DNA of 61,493 nt. It comes from Lachnospiraceae bacterium (GTDB lineage Bacteria > Bacillota > Clostridia > Lachnospirales > Lachnospiraceae). The first letter of the stretch is position 1, and each line of letters opens with the position of its first letter. This document shows positions 1 through 8,228 of this stretch, piece by piece. The notes beneath the pieces are model-generated. The model ran no database searches. It was not told where the DNA came from and worked only from the letters and a program-made list of their open reading frames with translations. A program made the position numbers and the translations under genes. The stretch covers positions 1-61,493 of the forward strand of contig JAAVYA010000041.1 of assembly GCA_022790855.1 (NCBI GenBank). The letters are read 5' to 3'.

Positions 1-606
1 TGGTAAAGCCTCCCGATCTTCTTTTGATGGCGGGACAGTAGAATTTTCCGATGTATCTGCTGGTTCGTCCTGTATTTCTGACGCAGCTTTTGGTTCGTCA
101 GACGCACTAGGGGAGTCCTGCGTTTCATTGTCTGTATCTGGGTTGGCTTCTGTTACATCTGGTGTTTTTGTTTCTTCTTCGATTTCATCGGAGACTTCTG
201 GTTCTTGTACAGTATCATCAGATGTATCCGGTCCTTGTACAGTTTCGTCAGATGTATCCGGTTCTTGTACAGTTTCGTCAGACGTATCCGGTTCTTGTAC
301 AGTATCATCAGATGTTTCTGGTTTTTCCGGGAATTCGTCAGATATTTGGGGATCCTCAAGGAGCTCGTCATTGGTTTTCGGTGTTTCCGTAGTTTCATCG
401 GTTGTTGGATCAAGAGATTCCTCAGAAACCTTCGGATCAGCCGATGGTGTGTTGGAATTGTTTGTATCCGTATCTGCCTCGGTAGTTTCATTCATTTCTG
501 TCGGCTCTTCTGGCGTAGCTGCAAAAGCGGGTAATGTATTGCCTGTAATGAGGCTCACTGCCAGCGTAAGAGCATATATGCGAGCCATAGTTTTCTTTCG
601 TTTCAT
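1..606 (-). CDS. Secreted acidic repeat protein (C-terminus beyond window)
   Basis: This reading frame opens at an ATG behind a good AAAGGAAA ribosome site and stays open for 202 codons until the left edge, so the C-terminal part is missing. The first 30 or so residues form a typical Sec signal peptide (basic MKRKK start, hydrophobic stretch, cut after AFA). The mature part is very rich in Glu, Asp, Thr, Ser and Pro and contains tandem ten-residue units of the kind SDETVQEPDT. No catalytic domain is visible in the part present; such low-complexity acidic stretches usually serve as linkers or stalks ahead of a surface domain. It starts only 32 bases after truA stops, so co-transcription is possible. 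Function unknown. Confidence 0.8.
   Translation of the reverse strand, partial: MKRKKTMARIYALTLAVSLITGNTLPAFAATPEEPTEMNETTEADTDTNNSNTPSADPKVSEESLDPTTDETTETPKTNDELLEDPQISDEFPEKPETSDDTVQEPDTSDETVQEPDTSDETVQGPDTSDDTVQEPEVSDEIEEETKTPDVTEANPDTDNETQDSPSASDEPKAASEIQDEPADTSENSTVPPSKEDREALP
201..320. repeat. Four tandem 30-bp coding repeats
   Basis: Four consecutive 30-bp units (starting at 201, 231, 261 and 291) differ from each other at only a few positions. On the minus strand they encode the SD(D/E)TVQ(E/G)P decapeptide repeats of the truncated secreted protein. Near-identity at DNA level suggests recent slippage or unequal crossover. Confidence 0.85.
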
Positions 607-638
607 AAGTGTTTCCTTTCTGTGCTTCATAACAAAAT

Positions 639-1391
639 TCATCTTTTGTTTCTTTTGAGAAACTCAATCCCCATCATCGTAAGCCCGTGGGCCGGCGCGG
701 TAGGTCCCGCCGCGTTTCGGTTCCTTTTTTCCAAAATCAGAGGGATTTCCTCCGGCGACCGCTCCCCGCATCCTACCTGAATCAAGGTTCCCGCGATAAT
801 CCGCACCATATTATATAAGAACCCGCCGCCCGTTATGCGGATTGTTACAAGGTCGCCGTCTTTTTCTACCTCGCAGGAAAAAATTTCCCGAACCGTTTCC
901 TGTGCCTGGGAATGAATCGAGCAAAAGCTTTTAAAATCATGAACCCCAACCAGATCATCGGCGGCCCGCCGCATGTTCTCCACATTCAAGGGACGATAAT
1001 AAAAATACGTATCCCGGCGTCTGGTGGGGAGAGGAAATCTCCGGTTCAAAATCCGGTATTCATACGTTTTTTTGCTCTCGCATTTTCTAGGATGAAAATC
1101 AAGGGGCACTTCCCAGGACTCCTGCACCACAATATCCTCCGGAAGCCGCTGGTTCAAGGCATAGGAAATCTTTTCCGCCGGCATTCTTGCACAAGTATCA
1201 AAAACCGCCGCATTTCCCAAAGAGTGCACCCCGGAATCCGTCCGGCTGGCTCCTGTGACTGCAATTTTCTCCCCGAAAAGCTCAGAGAGCGCCTGATTCA
1301 GCACCTGCTCCACCGTAATTCCATTAGGCTGCACCTGCCACCCATGATAATTCGTCCCGTCATATGCTACGATCAACATCACACGTTTCAT
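639..1391 (-). CDS. truA: tRNA pseudouridine(38-40) synthase TruA
   Basis: The 250-residue product matches the usual length of TruA, which converts uridines 38, 39 and 40 of the anticodon stem to pseudouridine. The N-terminal VAYDGTNYHGWQ motif and the active-site segment GASRTDSGVHS are clear; Asp52 in this segment is the expected catalytic residue. The gene follows ecfT by 15 bases and is the last member of the ecfA1-ecfA2-ecfT-truA run, an arrangement common in Bacillota near ribosomal-protein operons. Here the ribosomal genes are not in the window and trmL lies upstream instead. Confidence 0.97.
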   Translation of the reverse strand: MKRVMLIVAYDGTNYHGWQVQPNGITVEQVLNQALSELFGEKIAVTGASRTDSGVHSLGNAAVFDTCARMPAEKISYALNQRLPEDIVVQESWEVPLDFHPRKCESKKTYEYRILNRRFPLPTRRRDTYFYYRPLNVENMRRAADDLVGVHDFKSFCSIHSQAQETVREIFSCEVEKDGDLVTIRITGGGFLYNMVRIIAGTLIQVGCGERSPEEIPLILEKRNRNAAGPTAPAHGLTMMGIEFLKRNKR

Positions 1392-1406
1392 CTTCCAAGC
1401 CTCCGG

Positions 1407-2207
1407 TTACAGCCAAATTCTCACAGCGATCATCACAAAAAAATAACCCAGCACGATTGCATAAGCAATCCCGTCCCGTTTTTGGTATTTCAAAGGCTTC
1501 ATCTTCGTCCTGCCGCTGCCTCCATGATAACATCTCGCCTCCATGGCAAGGGCTAAATCGTTGGCCCGGCGAAATGCGGAAATAAATAACGGCACCAGAA
1601 GGGGAACCATATTTTGGGCCTTTTTGATCAGATTCCCGGATTCAAAGTCTGCGCCCCGGGCAATCTGGGCTTTCATAATCTTGTCCGTCTCTTCCACAAG
1701 AATGGGAATAAAGCGAAGGGCTATGGACATCATCATAGCAATCTCATGTACCGGTATTTTTATGGCATTCAATGGCCGTAGCGCCTTTTCCAATCCGTCC
1801 GTCAAGGCATTGGGAGTGGTGGTCAGCGTCACCACAGAAGTTCCTATAATCAGAAAAATCAAACGGACCGCCATCTTTCCAGCGCTAAGAAGCCCCTCCT
1901 GAGAAATGGAAAAAATCCAGAATTTCACTAGAGGTTCTCCAGGCGTTAAAAATAAATTAAAAAGAGCCGTAATGATCAAAATTACCACAATTGCCCGAAG
2001 CCCTTTTACCATATAGCCAAAAGGAACTTTGGAAAGCCAAATAAAGCAGGCCATAAATATGGCTGCCAATCCAAGCCCCACGGGATTTCGGAAGGTAAAC
2101 AGGGAAATCACAAACAGCAGCGTAGCAAATAGCTTTGTCCTGGGATCCAGCTTATGAATAACGGAATCCGCCGGGTAATATTGTCCTATCGTAATATCTC
2201 TCAACAT
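1407..2207 (-). CDS. ecfT: ECF transporter transmembrane subunit EcfT
   Basis: EcfT is the membrane scaffold that couples the EcfA1/EcfA2 ATPases to exchangeable vitamin- or metal-binding S components. The protein has several hydrophobic segments in its first half and two cytoplasmic Ala-Arg-Gly-type coupling motifs (AQIARGADFE and MEARCYHGG) that contact the ATPases. I place the start at the ATG of MLRDITIG because GGAG lies nine bases upstream; a TTG five codons earlier is also in frame but lacks a site. One base separates it from the ecfA2 stop. No S-component gene occurs in the window, as expected for a group II ECF module. Confidence 0.95.
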   Translation of the reverse strand: MLRDITIGQYYPADSVIHKLDPRTKLFATLLFVISLFTFRNPVGLGLAAIFMACFIWLSKVPFGYMVKGLRAIVVILIITALFNLFLTPGEPLVKFWIFSISQEGLLSAGKMAVRLIFLIIGTSVVTLTTTPNALTDGLEKALRPLNAIKIPVHEIAMMMSIALRFIPILVEETDKIMKAQIARGADFESGNLIKKAQNMVPLLVPLFISAFRRANDLALAMEARCYHGGSGRTKMKPLKYQKRDGIAYAIVLGYFFVMIAVRIWL

Positions 2208-2208
2208 A

Positions 2209-3060
2209 TTATTTTGCTCCAAACAATTTTAAAATGGAATCTTTCGCTTCCTCCATGGTCGTGGCATTTACATCCACAGGGAGTCCTTTTTTCCGAAGCT
2301 CATGCATCAAATATGTGACCTGGGGTGCGGACAGCCCTACTGCTTCCAATTCGTTGTAATGGGCAAACACCTCCCGGGGCGTACCGTCCAGCATCACCTG
2401 CCCTCGGTTCATTACAATTAATCGCTCCACATAATTAGCCACATCCTCCATACTGTGGGATACCAGGATCACTGTCATCTTCAATTCCCGATGCATCTTT
2501 GCCACCTGGTCTAAAATCTCATCCCTGCCTTTGGGGTCCAATCCTGCCGTAGGCTCATCCAGAATCAACATCTCAGGCTTCATGGCAAGGACGCCGGAAA
2601 TGGCCACCCGCCGCTTCTGCCCGCCGGACAATTCAAAGGGGGACTGATACCACAGCTTTTCCGGAAGTCCCACGGCCCGCAGGGCTTCAAAGGCTTTCAG
2701 CTCTGCATCCTTTTGAGACAAGCCTTGATTTTTCGGTCCAAAGCAGACGTCCTTAAAGATGGTTGTCTCAAAAAGCTGATGCTCCGGGTACTGAAATACC
2801 AATCCTACCTTCTGCCGCAGCTTCCTCAAATCATAGTCTTTGTCGTAGATGTCTTCCCCATTATAATAAATAGCTCCCGAAGTTGCCTTGATCAATCCGT
2901 TCAGATGTTGGATCAGCGTAGACTTTCCGGATCCGGTATGGCCAATGATGCCGATAAACTGGCCATCGTCTATCTTTAAACTGACCTCCCTTAACGCATG
3001 CTTTTCATAAGCTGTCCCAGGGCTGTATCTGTAATCCACCTTATCTAATATCATTGACAT
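2209..3060 (-). CDS. ecfA2: ECF transporter ATPase EcfA2
   Basis: ATP-binding subunit of the energy-coupling factor transporter. Walker A (GHTGSGKST, residues 40-48), the LSGGQ signature (144-148) and Walker B (LILDEP, 165-170) are all intact, so it should bind and hydrolyse ATP. The C-terminal 60 residues after the H-loop form the dimerisation extension typical of EcfA proteins. The start overlaps the end of ecfA1 by ten bases, indicating translational coupling. Assignment as A2 rests on gene order (A1 then A2 then T) and on the sequence type. Confidence 0.95.
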   Translation of the reverse strand: MSMILDKVDYRYSPGTAYEKHALREVSLKIDDGQFIGIIGHTGSGKSTLIQHLNGLIKATSGAIYYNGEDIYDKDYDLRKLRQKVGLVFQYPEHQLFETTIFKDVCFGPKNQGLSQKDAELKAFEALRAVGLPEKLWYQSPFELSGGQKRRVAISGVLAMKPEMLILDEPTAGLDPKGRDEILDQVAKMHRELKMTVILVSHSMEDVANYVERLIVMNRGQVMLDGTPREVFAHYNELEAVGLSAPQVTYLMHELRKKGLPVDVNATTMEEAKDSILKLFGAK

Positions 3061-3896
3061 AATGCTTCCACCAATTCCTGTCTTGTTAAAATCCCTTCTG
3101 GGACGGCCAGCCCCGCCTGCCGAAGTTCATGGGCCAACAGCGTAATCTGAGGCACATCCAGACGATATTTTTTCAATGTTTCCACCTGGGAAAACACTTC
3201 CCTGGGCGTTCCCTCCATTACCACTTTTCCCTGATCCATGACATAGACACGATCCGCCCGCACCACTTCCTCCATGTAGTGAGTAATGAGGATAATGGTC
3301 ACGCCTTTTTCCCGATTCAACCGCTCCACCGCATCTAAAACTTCCTTCCTTCCATTGGGATCCAGCATAGCGGTAGGCTCGTCCAAAACAATGCATTTTG
3401 GTTCCATGGCCATGACTCCTGCGATGGCCACCCGCTGTTTCTGCCCGCCGGAAAGCTTATTGGGAGAATGCTCCCGATATTCCAGCATTCCAACGCTCTT
3501 TAAGCTCTTATCCACCCGCCTCAGAATCTCTTCCGTAGGAATTCCGATATTTTCTGGGCCAAACCCCACATCCTCTTCCACTACGCTGGCAATGATCTGA
3601 TTGTCCGGGTTCTGAAACACCATTCCCGCATTCTTGCGGATATCCCAAAGATTCTCTTCCTCCGTAACATCTTTTCCGTCCACCCAAAGAGTCCCTTCCG
3701 TAGGTGCAAGAAGCACGTTCAAATGCTTTGCAAACGTAGACTTACCGGAACCATTATGTCCCAGCACTGCCACAAATTCTCCGGGTCTGATGTCTATATC
3801 CACTTGGTCAAGGGCCGTCTGTATGCTTTCCACATTCCCTTCCTCGTCCCTTCGGATATATTCATGCACCAGCTTTCTTGCTTCAATAAAATTCAT
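3051..3896 (-). CDS. ecfA1: ECF transporter ATPase EcfA1
   Basis: First ATPase of the ECF module and partner of EcfA2 in a heterodimer that drives EcfT. Walker A is GHNGSGKST (46-54), signature LSGGQ (148-152), Walker B CIVLDEP (168-174). Length 281 residues is normal. It starts 12 bases after the trmL stop, so transcription probably begins at or before trmL. The N-terminal region carries the insert between the first beta strands ([12 protein letters not shown]) seen in EcfA1 proteins. Confidence 0.95.
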   Translation of the reverse strand: MNFIEARKLVHEYIRRDEEGNVESIQTALDQVDIDIRPGEFVAVLGHNGSGKSTFAKHLNVLLAPTEGTLWVDGKDVTEEENLWDIRKNAGMVFQNPDNQIIASVVEEDVGFGPENIGIPTEEILRRVDKSLKSVGMLEYREHSPNKLSGGQKQRVAIAGVMAMEPKCIVLDEPTAMLDPNGRKEVLDAVERLNREKGVTIILITHYMEEVVRADRVYVMDQGKVVMEGTPREVFSQVETLKKYRLDVPQITLLAHELRQAGLAVPEGILTRQELVEALCQ

Positions 3897-3908
3897 GTCC
3901 GCTCCTTT

Positions 3909-4418
3909 TCATTCCGCCATATCCCAGCTCAACCGATGAAGTTCCCCTGACAGCTTCATATCCAAAAACCGATTCTGCCGAAGGGCTTCATACAATACAA
4001 CCGCCACAGAATTGGAAAGGTTTAGCGACCTGGTTTCCCCTGCCATGGGAATCCGCACACAGTTCTTTGGCTGCGACATTAAAAGCTCCTCCGGGATCCC
4101 GGCGCTCTCTTTACCAAACATCAGATAGCAGTCCGGCTCATACGTTACATCCGTATATAGCTGCTGTCCCTTTGTTGTGGCCATATAAATCTTTGCCCCA
4201 GGATTTTTTTCCAGAAATTCCTGATAATTCACATAACGCGTCACATCCAGATCCTTCCAATAATCCATTCCGGCTCGGCGGATTGCTTTTTCATTGAGAG
4301 AAAACCCCAAAGGTTCTATCAAATGCAGCCTGGTTCCTGTGGCGACACAAGTACGTCCGATATTCCCGGTATTGGCCGGAATCTCCGGTTCTAACAATAC
4401 TACGTTCAGCCCTGCCAT
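3909..4418 (-). CDS. trmL: tRNA (cytidine/uridine-2'-O-)-methyltransferase TrmL
   Basis: A SPOUT-class methyltransferase that 2'-O-methylates the wobble nucleotide (position 34) of tRNA-Leu isoacceptors. The three knot motifs are visible: PEIPANTGNIGR (residues 11-22), FGKESAGIP (101-109) and the C-terminal RSLNLSNSVAVVLYE (130-144). The ATG of MAGLNVV is preferred because AAAGGA sits at the right distance; an upstream in-frame ATG (4433) that encodes MKGKK overlaps that site. A copy of the dispersed intergenic repeat lies directly upstream. Confidence 0.93.
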   Translation of the reverse strand: MAGLNVVLLEPEIPANTGNIGRTCVATGTRLHLIEPLGFSLNEKAIRRAGMDYWKDLDVTRYVNYQEFLEKNPGAKIYMATTKGQQLYTDVTYEPDCYLMFGKESAGIPEELLMSQPKNCVRIPMAGETRSLNLSNSVAVVLYEALRQNRFLDMKLSGELHRLSWDMAE

Positions 4419-4440
4419 CTTTTTTCCTTTCATTATACCT

Positions 4441-4489
4441 TAATTGCCCGCCTAAAAGGCGTGGCATACGGGGTGCCCTTCGGTTATAC
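4441..4489. repeat. Dispersed intergenic repeat, copy A
   Basis: This 49-base stretch matches 43 of 49 positions of a second copy at 7408-7456, with an uninterrupted identical block of 24 bases. It lies between the AIR-synthase-like gene stop and trmL. Both copies contain short GCC/GGC complementary blocks able to fold. It resembles REP-type dispersed extragenic elements; no transposase is nearby. Confidence 0.75.
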
Positions 4490-5470
4490 CACCTGATACA
4501 ATGCATCTGTCTTGGGTGGCTCCAAAAATCTTCGTTCTTCCCCATTCCATAAAATACGGTCGTTTCCTGCCACAGCCTTCCCCGCCGCCACGGCATGGAT
4601 ACCGGCCTTCGCAAGTTCTCTTACCAGCAGATTGCCGTCCGGCGCCGCCATCAGCATGCTGCCGCTGGAAATCAGCTCATAGGGATTGATGCCGAAATAT
4701 TCACACACCTCAATCGTTTCCTGACGAATGGGAATCTGTTTTAAATCAATCTCAAGTCCCACGCCGGAACTTTCTGCCAGTTCCCACAAAGCCCCGAAAA
4801 TACCGCCTTCCGTCACATCATGCATGGCGTGAACTCCTGCCTTTACCGCTACAGAAGCTTCCTTAAGCACGGATAAATATTGGTCAAACCCCATGGCAGT
4901 CTCTAAAAATGATCCTGGAAAACGTGTCCGCAGCTCCTCTTCTTTTTCTTTGGCAATAATAGAGGTTCCCTCCAGGCCAATCCATTTGGAAATCACGATA
5001 TCATCCCCCTGCTTTGCCCCAGAGGTTGATACCAGTTCCCCCTGCCTGGCCTTTCCTACTCCGCATACGGAGACAAGAGGCTGATTGACTGCCCTGGTTA
5101 CTTCCGTATGTCCTCCCATGATCTGCACTCCGGCTCCGGCACAAGCCTCCTCCATCTGACGCATCATGGTTTTCAAATGCTCCTCCTCACTTCCTTCCGG
5201 AAGCAGAATTGTCAACATAACGCCAATTGGGCTGGCTCCTGCAGAGGCCAAATCGTTCATCGTAATATGAATGGCCAGATGTCCAATATCCTGGGCTGTC
5301 CCGGTAATCGGATCGGTCGACAGCACAAAAATCTCGCCCGGTTCTAACTGCAAGGCTGCACAATCCTCTCCCACCCCTGCTCCTAATACCACCTCAGGAC
5401 GCTTCGTATGAATTTGTTTAAAAACGGAACGCTTTAATACAGGCTCCGGTACTTTTCCTACCTTCAGCAT
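4484..5470 (-). CDS. AIR synthase-like (PurM/HypE fold) protein
   Basis: The protein has the two-domain fold shared by PurM, PurL, ThiL, SelD and HypE: an N-terminal metal/ATP segment with GAGVGEDCAAL, a TNDLASAGA-like helix (MNDLASAGASPIGV) and a C-terminal half with HDVTEGGIFGALWELAE. It lacks the C-terminal Cys tail that HypE needs for cyanylation and it is not beside purine or hydrogenase genes, so the substrate is unknown; databases usually call such proteins AIR synthase family or hydrogenase-maturation-factor-like. The start at MLKVGKVPE follows GGGGGAA; an in-frame ATG 54 bases earlier would lie inside the terminator hairpin of the vanW-family gene. Confidence 0.8.
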   Translation of the reverse strand: MLKVGKVPEPVLKRSVFKQIHTKRPEVVLGAGVGEDCAALQLEPGEIFVLSTDPITGTAQDIGHLAIHITMNDLASAGASPIGVMLTILLPEGSEEEHLKTMMRQMEEACAGAGVQIMGGHTEVTRAVNQPLVSVCGVGKARQGELVSTSGAKQGDDIVISKWIGLEGTSIIAKEKEEELRTRFPGSFLETAMGFDQYLSVLKEASVAVKAGVHAMHDVTEGGIFGALWELAESSGVGLEIDLKQIPIRQETIEVCEYFGINPYELISSGSMLMAAPDGNLLVRELAKAGIHAVAAGKAVAGNDRILWNGEERRFLEPPKTDALYQVV

Positions 5471-5500
5471 ATGTTCCCCCGCTTTCCTCCATAATCTGGA

Positions 5501-5548
5501 TAGATAACGAGGCTGTCTCATCATTTGAGGCAGCCTCCTATTTATCTA
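5501..5548 (-). terminator. Hairpin after the VanW-family gene
   Basis: A 12-bp stem (5509-5520 with 5526-5537, one mismatch) with a five-base loop is extended by a TAGATAA/TTATCTA outer stem. It lies between the VanW-family stop and the AIR-synthase-like start. The T tract is weak, so termination may be partial. Confidence 0.6.
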
Positions 5549-5553
5549 TTTAC

Positions 5554-7269
5554 TTATTCCTGGGGTTTCTCCCCGCCTTCCTCATCCTTTGGTTCCTCTT
5601 TCGCCTTATCGTCCTTATCATCTTTCTCTGGCTCCTCAGGCTCTTTTTCCGGTTTCTCAGGTTCTTTTTCTGGCTTCTCCGGTTCCTTTTCCGGTTTTTC
5701 CGCACCAGGATCTTGTTCCGGCTGCTGCTGTTGTTCTTGCTGCTGTTGTTCTTGCTGCTGTTGCTGTTGCTGCTGCTCTTGTTCCAAACGCTGCTGCTCC
5801 AGCATTGCGGCTAACGCCTCGTCGCTCCATGCCGCTGCTGCCGCCCGGATCGTGGCCTCGTCCTGAGTTGCTAAAGCCGCGTTAATATTGGCGACTGCAT
5901 CCGGATTACCAAAACCAGAGAATGTTCCCACCTCATAGATCGTTGGCGAAGGCCGGTACGTACTGTTATTAAATTCCTCCCGGCTGATCTCTTCCCCATT
6001 AACTTTTACGATCTTCCAAAGCCTTGCCGTCTTGCCTTCATGGGAGCCCTGCACCCTTGTAATGCTGCCGATAGGCGCTCCCGTGCCTTTGAATTCTACG
6101 CCTGGATCCGTACTGCTGGTAGTCTCACTTTCAAAAATCACTTCACGCCCCGCTTCCCGGCTCTCCTGCCCGTATACGGTAAACGTAAGATATCCTCCGC
6201 TGGTATATCCTTCAATATAAATCGGTGCATTGGTATTGTTGATAAATTTCAAATCTTTATAGGTTCCTGCAATTGCCGCATCTGCGGATGGAGCCACATA
6301 GCTTACGATCATAGAATGGGCAAAACGCTCCACAACCTCCAGCTCCGCCCGGATCACTGCATTGTACAATGTGGTGGACACCTGACAGATTCCGCCGCCG
6401 TAAGATTCCACTGTCTGCCCGTTCTCATAAGCTCCTGCCAGCTCATAACCGTTCTCCGGTGTAAAAGGGCTTACCATTTCATATACGGAAAACTGATCTC
6501 CCGGATAAACTACGCTGCCATTGATCTTGGTAGCCCCGTTGGATATATTCGTGCTTCTGTTGCCGGAAGAATGAGAAGCATATTCTGTCTGGAAGCTTCC
6601 CAGCACGTCTTTTACTTTGCTCAATTCCGCTTCGCTTCCTCTGGGCTCCACAACATCTGCCACAAGCTCCACCTTGCCGGAATGTTCTTCCCAGGGCTGT
6701 TTAAAATATTCCTCAATAACGGCCACCGATTCTTCCAGATTCACGGTAACTCCCTGGCTTCCCGGGATAACGGCAAACGTTCCGTTCTCTCTGGTAAGAC
6801 CGCCGTCTTTTGCCTCCGTATTCAACGCCTGGGCATTGGCTTCCAACACGCTTCTGATCTTTGCCGTATCTACGGAAAAACCGATCTCATATACCCGGTC
6901 TTCGTGCTCTAAGTCCTTCATCGCCATATACCGGACAATCAAATTTCCGGACTTGCCCAGTCCCGCCGCTTCTTTCACAATATCCGGGTTACTCCAGGAA
7001 AGACCCAGATCTCCCGCCGTAGTCTCCACTTCATTCTCTCCGGCTGCAAAAATCACCTTGGTGCTTCCAAGCTGTTCTACATAATCTTCTACTTCAGCCG
7101 CCGCCTCTTCTTCTGTCATGCCTCCCACGCTGATATCGCCGAAATATACTCTCTGGGGAATGGTATCGTCCCCCTCTGCCCTGACATTTACGCTAACATT
7201 CAGGACTGCCGCCGCACTTAAGATTAAAGTCAGCGCGGCCGCCGCTGTATACAATTTCCATCTCTTCAT
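5554..7269 (-). CDS. VanW-family cell-envelope protein with PG-binding-like and G5-like regions
   Basis: The 571-residue product begins with a signal/anchor helix (about residues 8-28), followed by a peptidoglycan-binding-4-like region (about 55-230), a VanW domain (about 235-365, with YPGDQFSVYEMVSPFT and ESYGGGICQVSTTLYNAVIRAE) and a G5-like beta segment (about 370-450). The tail is low complexity: a Gln-rich stretch encoded by CAG/CAA runs and then repeated PEKEPEK units. VanW proteins are widespread in Bacillota; some are linked to envelope stress and glycopeptide loci, but the biochemical role is not established. No other vancomycin genes are nearby, so resistance should not be inferred. 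A good promoter lies 48 bases upstream (7317-7345). Confidence 0.88.
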   Translation of the reverse strand: MKRWKLYTAAAALTLILSAAAVLNVSVNVRAEGDDTIPQRVYFGDISVGGMTEEEAAAEVEDYVEQLGSTKVIFAAGENEVETTAGDLGLSWSNPDIVKEAAGLGKSGNLIVRYMAMKDLEHEDRVYEIGFSVDTAKIRSVLEANAQALNTEAKDGGLTRENGTFAVIPGSQGVTVNLEESVAVIEEYFKQPWEEHSGKVELVADVVEPRGSEAELSKVKDVLGSFQTEYASHSSGNRSTNISNGATKINGSVVYPGDQFSVYEMVSPFTPENGYELAGAYENGQTVESYGGGICQVSTTLYNAVIRAELEVVERFAHSMIVSYVAPSADAAIAGTYKDLKFINNTNAPIYIEGYTSGGYLTFTVYGQESREAGREVIFESETTSSTDPGVEFKGTGAPIGSITRVQGSHEGKTARLWKIVKVNGEEISREEFNNSTYRPSPTIYEVGTFSGFGNPDAVANINAALATQDEATIRAAAAAWSDEALAAMLEQQRLEQEQQQQQQQQEQQQQEQQQQPEQDPGAEKPEKEPEKPEKEPEKPEKEPEEPEKDDKDDKAKEEPKDEEGGEKPQE

Positions 7270-7316
7270 TTCTCTGTCACTCCGTTCCTAAAACAACACT
7301 ACATAGTCTATCCCAC

Positions 7317-7345
7317 ATTTTACACACATTCTCCCAGGTTTTCAA
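7317..7345 (-). promoter_or_regulatory. Sigma-A-type promoter of the VanW-family gene
   Basis: On the minus strand TTGAAA and TAAAAT are separated by exactly 17 bases. The expected start point is about 40 bases upstream of the VanW-family ATG. It is back to back with a plus-strand promoter only 22 bases away. Confidence 0.7.
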
Positions 7346-7366
7346 GATGTATTTCAACTAATATCA

Positions 7367-7395
7367 TTGACAGAATTCTTTGGTTTCTGTATATT
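7367..7395 (+). promoter_or_regulatory. Sigma-A-type promoter reading rightwards
   Basis: A perfect TTGACA box and TATATT are separated by 17 bases. Transcription would start near 7402, exactly at the edge of the intergenic repeat, and would give a leader of about 230 bases before the plus-strand gene at 7632. Confidence 0.7.
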
Positions 7396-7401
7396 ATGAA
7401 C

Positions 7402-7479
7402 ATACGTTAAGCGCCCGCCCAACAGGCGTGGCATACGGGGTGCCCTTTGGGTATACGTTAAGCGCCCGCCCAAAGGGCT
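7402..7479. repeat. Dispersed intergenic repeat, copy B with tandem partial copy
   Basis: The second copy of the element seen at 4441-4489. Here its first 21 bases (ATACG followed by a TTAAGCGCCCGCC-type block) recur 51 bases later at 7453-7473, so the array is one full unit plus a truncated one. The GCC-rich and AAGGGC blocks are complementary and could fold in RNA. It would be transcribed from the promoter at 7367-7395. Confidence 0.75.
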
Positions 7480-7486
7480 CACCAGT

Positions 7487-7591
7487 TTATGCAAAAGCCG
7501 CTACCACTACAGACAGCACCATAGCCGCCACCAATACCAGGGCAATTATGGCTGCCGCGGCTCTTTTTCGTTTTGATTTGCGAAAATCCAT
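7487..7591 (-). CDS. Small single-span membrane protein (34 aa)
   Basis: A short frame starts at an ATG preceded by GGTGAGG at normal distance and encodes a basic head (MDFRKSKRKR) followed by an uninterrupted hydrophobic helix of about 22 Ala/Val/Ile/Leu residues and a stop. This is the layout of a small bitopic inner-membrane protein. It is too short for usual gene calls and lies antisense to the leader of the plus-strand gene at 7632. I recognise no named family with certainty. The intact site, start and perfect helix favour a real gene; no clear promoter of its own was found. Confidence 0.6.
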   Translation of the reverse strand: MDFRKSKRKRAAAAIIALVLVAAMVLSVVVAAFA

Positions 7592-7631
7592 GTACCTCAC
7601 CTCACTTTTCATACAGAAAGGACCATTTGCC

Positions 7632-8228
7632 ATGTTCCCATTTTTTACAATCTTCCTTCTATTTCTCGCCTGGTTTACCTACAATAAGATCCGCATTGAA
7701 AAACGGGAAAAAGCCAGGGAAGAAGCATTCTGGAAAAAGGAAGAGGAAGCAAACGCCACCCGGAAAAAGGATATTTCCCTACTTCCTTACGTCCGTATTC
7801 CTATGGAACAGCTCCCCTTCCACATCCGGCCGGAAGACGAGGTGCTCTCTGCCTGCGAAGAACGCGTACGCGCCCTTTCTCAGGAAAAGATCCTGAACCT
7901 TACAGGCAAGACCAACACGGATTTGAAATCCCTCTATGGGGCGCCCAACCTTACATTCCTCAGCCAGTGCGACCTGAACTTTACGGAACTGGTACGCACC
8001 ATGCAGACCTGGGGCGCAAGACTTTATGAACTGCTTTTGGTGGAGGAAGCAGAATGCGTACTTTCCCATTCCATCCAGTGGGGCAGCGACATCAAGGGAA
8101 GCTATCTCCTTCTGGCCCGCATTTATCGGGAACAGGGAAATCCTTCCGCCATAGAAGAATTAAAATCTTACGCCGGACAGCTGGACTCCTTGATGAAGGA
8201 ACCTATTTTAAAAGCCTTGGATCAATGA
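7632..8228 (+). CDS. Uncharacterised N-terminally anchored protein
   Basis: The ATG at 7632 follows AGAAAGGA at eight bases and yields 198 residues; the frame is open further upstream but that part only translates the intergenic repeat. Residues 1-18 form a hydrophobic anchor, then a charged Lys/Glu-rich helix (about 20-45), then a soluble domain with several amphipathic helices and a C-terminal part (from about 130) with TPR-like spacing (EAECVLSHSIQWGSDIKG then SYLLLARIYREQGN). A scaffold or envelope role is possible but not shown. It is one of few plus-strand genes and converges on the exonuclease gene with a seven-base overlap of the ends. Confidence 0.75.
   Translation: MFPFFTIFLLFLAWFTYNKIRIEKREKAREEAFWKKEEEANATRKKDISLLPYVRIPMEQLPFHIRPEDEVLSACEERVRALSQEKILNLTGKTNTDLKSLYGAPNLTFLSQCDLNFTELVRTMQTWGARLYELLLVEEAECVLSHSIQWGSDIKGSYLLLARIYREQGNPSAIEELKSYAGQLDSLMKEPILKALDQ

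Noticed and set aside
201..320. CRISPR-like array
   Set aside because: Units are contiguous without spacers and stay in one reading frame.
128..658. Long plus-strand Ser/Val/Gly-rich open frame
   Set aside because: It is the mirror of the repeat-rich secreted gene on the minus strand, which has a signal peptide and ribosome site.
5525..5866. Plus-strand frame rich in Cys, Ser and Gly
   Set aside because: Antisense of the Gln- and PEK-repeat tail of the VanW-family gene; no ribosome site.
5554..7269. Vancomycin resistance locus (VanW, VanZ families)
   Set aside because: No vanA/B-type ligase, vanH, vanX or vanRS genes; these families are common in susceptible Bacillota.
7380..7631. Upstream extension of the plus-strand gene at 7632
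   Set aside because: The extra 84 codons translate the intergenic repeat and the antisense small gene; the ATG at 7632 has its own ribosome site.
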